A DNA stretch of 6,773 nt. Source: JANRKG01 sp033763635 (lineage in GTDB: Bacteria > Cyanobacteriota > Cyanobacteriia > GCF-001939115). Position numbers and translations under genes: made by a program. The stretch spans positions 1-6,773 of the forward strand of contig JANRKG010000421.1 in NCBI GenBank assembly GCA_033763635.1, in the 5' to 3' direction. Positions 5,932 to 6,773 of this stretch are shown here, piece by piece (position 1 is the first letter of the stretch; every line of letters begins with the position of its first letter). The notes under the pieces were generated by a model. The model was not told the DNA's origin and made no database searches. It worked only from the letters and a program-made list of their open reading frames with translations.

Positions 5932-5934
5932 GAG
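5930..5934 (+). promoter_or_regulatory. Ribosome binding site of nadE overlapping the upstream stop
   Basis: AGGAG overlaps the TAG stop (5929-5931) of the NadD fusion and lies 6 nt before ATG 5941. It fixes the nadE start and suggests translation coupled to the preceding gene. Confidence 0.8.
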
Positions 5935-5940
5935 ACATTT

Positions 5941-6773
5941 ATGAAAATTGCGATCGCCCAACTAAATCCGACCATTGGCGATTTAGCGGGAAATGCCCAA
6001 CATATCCTGCGGGCGGCCCGTCAAGCGGCGGATCAGGGAGTCCGGCTGTTGCTCACCCCGGAACTATCCCTCTGTGGCTACCCTCCCCGTGATTTGCTCA
6101 TGAATCCCCGGTTTGTCGGCAATATGGCAACCACACTGCATCAACTGGCAGCGGATTTGCCGAGCGGAGTTGCAGTCCTGGTGGGAACAGTGGAACCAAA
6201 TACACGATCGCTTCAGGAGGGTGGAAAAGCCCTCTTCAACAGTATGGCGTTGCTGGATCAGGGGCAGGTGCAGCGCATTTTTCACAAACGCCTGTTACCA
6301 ACCTACGATGTCTTTGATGAAGACCGCTACTTTGCCCCCGGCAACGAACCGAATCATTTTTGGTTAGATGGAGTTCACATCGGGGTCACCATTTGCGAAG
6401 ACCTGTGGAACGATGAGGACTTCTGGGGTAAGCGCCGCTATGCCACGAATCCCATCTCCGACCTCGCGAGTCTGGAAGTTGATGTGATGATTAATCTCTC
6501 AGCGTCTCCTTACACGGTGGCGAAGCAGTATCTTCGGGAAGCCATGCTGCGCCATGCAGCAGTCCGCTACAATCGCCCGATCGTCTACGTCAATCAAGTG
6601 GGTGGCAACGACGATCTGATCTTCGATGGCAGTAGTGTGGCTTTCAATCAGCGGGGCGATCTGGTCTGTCGAGCACGGGCTTTTGAGACGGATTGGGTGA
6701 TGTTAGAGCTAGATCCACAGCAAAAAGATTTTCTACCAGGGACGATCGCCTCCCTTCCGGAAAGCGAAGATGC
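5941..6773 (+). CDS. nadE: Glutamine-dependent NAD synthetase, N-terminal half (partial)
   Basis: The enzyme amidates NaAD to NAD using ATP and glutamine (EC 6.3.5.1), the last step of NAD synthesis. The frame stays open to the right edge, giving 277 complete codons, about half of the usual 540-580 residues. What is visible is the nitrilase-like glutaminase domain with its catalytic triad: E41 in TPELSLCGYPPRDLL (39-53), K116 in FHKRLLPTYDVFDE (114-127) and C152 in GVTICEDLW (148-156). INLSASPY (184-191) and VNQVGGNDDLIFDG (217-230) are also typical. The C-terminal ATP-binding synthetase domain lies beyond the window. The start follows a good ribosome binding site, 9 bp after the NadD fusion. 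No damage is seen. Confidence 0.95.
   Translation, partial: MKIAIAQLNPTIGDLAGNAQHILRAARQAADQGVRLLLTPELSLCGYPPRDLLMNPRFVGNMATTLHQLAADLPSGVAVLVGTVEPNTRSLQEGGKALFNSMALLDQGQVQRIFHKRLLPTYDVFDEDRYFAPGNEPNHFWLDGVHIGVTICEDLWNDEDFWGKRRYATNPISDLASLEVDVMINLSASPYTVAKQYLREAMLRHAAVRYNRPIVYVNQVGGNDDLIFDGSSVAFNQRGDLVCRARAFETDWVMLELDPQQKDFLPGTIASLPESED
5950..5957. repeat. HIP1 octamer GCGATCGC
   Basis: A second full HIP1 site lies at codons 4-6 of nadE, encoding part of the start KIAIAQ. It supports cyanobacterial origin of the operon as well as of the upstream genes, so nothing suggests recent transfer from outside the phylum. Confidence 0.85.

Noticed and set aside
1..6773. CRISPR array, tRNA or rRNA gene, or full insertion sequence
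   Set aside because: No regularly spaced direct repeats, cloverleaf, rRNA-like sequence or transposase coding was found on either strand.

Overview
The window comes from a cyanobacterial chromosome. More than twenty CGATCG hexamers are scattered through 6.8 kb, where one or two would be expected by chance. Two are the full HIP1 octamer GCGATCGC. The gene set also fits: the protein types and the nicotinate phosphoribosyltransferase, adenylyltransferase/Nudix and NAD synthetase order resemble what I know of cyanobacteria. A filamentous, Leptolyngbya-like lineage is possible, but I cannot fix the genus. All genes I can support lie on the + strand.

Layout. Bases 2-136 are the last 44 codons of an unrecognised gene. 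Bases 195-1793 encode a DUF4140/DUF4139 (mucoidy-inhibitor MuiA-like) protein of unknown function. Bases 1921-2721 encode an unrecognised soluble, helix-rich protein built from a gapless internal duplication of about 108 residues. Bases 2722-3119 are non-coding and unusually rich in dyads: two perfect 14-nt palindromes, two related long hairpins with a shared GGCTTCGCTCA core, one of them nested inside 11-bp outer inverted repeats, and a 31-bp dyad lying over a consensus TATAAT just before the next gene.

Bases 3120 to the right edge form a tight NAD-synthesis operon with gaps of 13 and 9 bp. pncB (nicotinate to NaMN) is followed by a NadD enzyme fused to an NrtR-type regulator (NaMN to NaAD), then by glutamine-dependent nadE (NaAD to NAD), which is cut off by the window end. 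Together these are the three steps of the Preiss-Handler route.

The most interesting point is the 436-residue middle protein. Its N-terminal half is a NadD adenylyltransferase. Its C-terminal half is a Nudix-fold domain with a degenerate Nudix box plus a winged helix typical of the ADP-ribose-responsive NAD repressor NrtR. The dyad over the pncB promoter contains a GT-N7-AC core, the pattern I remember for NrtR sites. The operon may therefore encode its own repressor, covalently attached to one of its enzymes. This is a testable inference, not a demonstrated fact.
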